A stretch of DNA of 64,000 nucleotides. Origin: Natronorubrum daqingense. GTDB lineage: Archaea; Halobacteriota; Halobacteria; Halobacteriales; Natrialbaceae. The position numbers and the translations under genes are program-made. The notes under the pieces are model-generated. The model saw only the letters and a program-made list of their open reading frames with translations. It was not told where the DNA came from and did no database searches. Below, piece by piece: positions 63,375 to 64,000 of the stretch. The stretch is from positions 1,240,001 through 1,304,000 of the forward strand of contig NZ_CP019327.1 in assembly GCF_001971705.1 (NCBI RefSeq). Reading direction: 5' to 3'. Each line of letters opens with the position of its first letter. The first letter of the stretch is position 1.

Positions 63375-63758
63375 ATGGTCGAAACGCGAATCACCGACGG
63401 CCGCCGGATCGCCGAACTGCTCGCGTCCGAACTCGACGGCCGCGAAGACGGCACGCTCGAGTCGACTCGCGTCACCAACGCCGACGGGGACGTCGAGCCG
63501 ACAGCCGACGGCGCGCGAGCCTACGATGTGACGGTCTCCGACGAGCGAATCGCGCGGGTGTTCGTCCACGAGGACCGCGCACGACTCGAGTTCGAGGTCG
63601 GGCAGGATGTCGCCGCCGAAACGGCCACCGACCTCGAGTTACGCGTCCGACCCAAGGCGACGGAGCCGCCGCGAACGCTCGTCTTTCTCGAGAGCGGCGC
63701 GGCGACGAAGCGGGGGTCGGACGTCGTCCAGGCCGTTACGCGCTCGCTGTCTGAGTGA
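63375..63758 (+). CDS. conserved haloarchaeal protein of unknown function
   Basis: 127-residue acidic soluble protein of alternating strands and helices: ETRITDGRRIAELLASELDG, VTVSDERIARVFVHEDRARLEFE and RTLVFLESGAATKRGSDVVQAVTRSL. No family named with confidence. It follows the DUF2240 gene by 23 nt and is probably co-transcribed; together they may form a small information-processing operon. Codon usage is normal for this genome. Confidence 0.75.
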   Translation: MVETRITDGRRIAELLASELDGREDGTLESTRVTNADGDVEPTADGARAYDVTVSDERIARVFVHEDRARLEFEVGQDVAAETATDLELRVRPKATEPPRTLVFLESGAATKRGSDVVQAVTRSLSE

Positions 63759-63844
63759 GAGCCACTACTCTCTTACTAGCCCACTCTTATGTATAGATTT
63801 TGATAGGATGTTGGCTACTGTCTATCCGAAATACTTCGAAAGCG

Positions 63845-63873
63845 GAACTGTCTTTCACCGATCAAAACAGTTC
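63845..63873 (+). terminator. hairpin downstream of the DUF2240 operon
   Basis: Arms gaactgt and acagttc around a 15-base loop, 87 nt past the previous stop codon, in an AT-rich stretch. Either a terminator remnant or an mRNA stabiliser. No T-run adjoins it. Confidence 0.3.
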
Positions 63874-63936
63874 TGACATTTTCAATTCACATTATCGATC
63901 AAATAGTTACCAGAGATAGACATCCAGAGCGTAGAT

Positions 63937-64000
63937 ATGTCGAATTGGAACCGCAGATCCGTGCTGGTGACGGGGACAGCGCTCACAACTGGTGGACTTC
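63937..64000 (+). CDS. Tat-exported protein, N-terminal fragment
   Basis: Only 21 codons are visible before the window ends. The start SNWNRRSVLVTGTALTTGGL is a twin-Arg signal peptide (R-R-S-V-L-V) beginning a hydrophobic core. The ATG at 63937 lies about 27 nt from an aaatagttac TATA-like box. Nothing about the mature protein can be said. Confidence 0.7.
   Translation, partial: MSNWNRRSVLVTGTALTTGGL

Overview
The window is chromosomal DNA from a haloarchaeon. Proteins are strongly acidic, Tat signals dominate the exported proteins, and many genes have a TATA-like box about 27 nt upstream of the start codon, which indicates leaderless transcripts. tRNA-Trp and elongator tRNA-Met carry introns, and the anthranilate genes are ordered trpD-F-E-G as in Haloferax volcanii. 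Gene content fits the Natrialba/Natrinema/Haloterrigena group, but the sequence alone does not fix genus or species.

Layout. 1-9 kb: start of a Bat-type regulator, a large catalase, a degenerate receiver protein, a zinc-finger miniprotein, a multi-PAS histidine kinase and intron-containing tRNA-Trp. 9-20 kb: guaB, an acyl-CoA synthetase, a kinase-like P-loop protein, a sodium/solute symporter operon with ATGA overlaps, a cupin, a lipoprotein, an orphan YcaO enzyme and small RNA-binding or KOW-like genes. 20-30 kb: an exported phospholipase-D-like protein, intron-containing tRNA-Met with a repeat tail, several haloarchaeal conserved unknowns, two small genes of under 60 codons, and the B12-dependent ribonucleotide reductase with a possible overlapping leader peptide. 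30-36 kb: trpDFEG, tRNA-Val with a repeat tail, and a MATE exporter. 36-43 kb: AEC transporter, YihY, CAP-domain and half-size lycopene-cyclase-like proteins, a four-CBS protein, radB, and a divergent RNase H/RuvC-fold protein. 43.5-46.3 kb: two divergently transcribed secreted proteins that share a Q/N-ladder repeat. 46-50 kb: larC and cdc48. 50.3-52 kb: a lower-GC, poorly conserved stretch with inverted-repeat remnants. 52-60.5 kb: an EamA exporter, a winged-helix protein and a complete dipeptide/oligopeptide ABC operon. 60.5-64 kb: archaeal RNase HI, a Gfo/Idh/MocA oxidoreductase, DUF2240, and the start of another Tat-exported protein.

Two things stand out. First, the divergent secreted pair at 43528-46319 looks like a matched set of repeat proteins: one has five Q/N-ladder modules, and the other has the two half-modules plus a 15-bp minisatellite tail. 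They could form a surface fibre or matrix, comparable in logic to curli but not demonstrably homologous. Second, all three tRNA genes are followed by the same architecture: tRNA 3' end, then a hairpin, an inverted partial copy of the tRNA 3' end, a spacer, and a direct copy of the tRNA 3' end. It is clear at tRNA-Met and tRNA-Val and decayed at tRNA-Trp. This suggests a family of tRNA-tail-derived repeat units.
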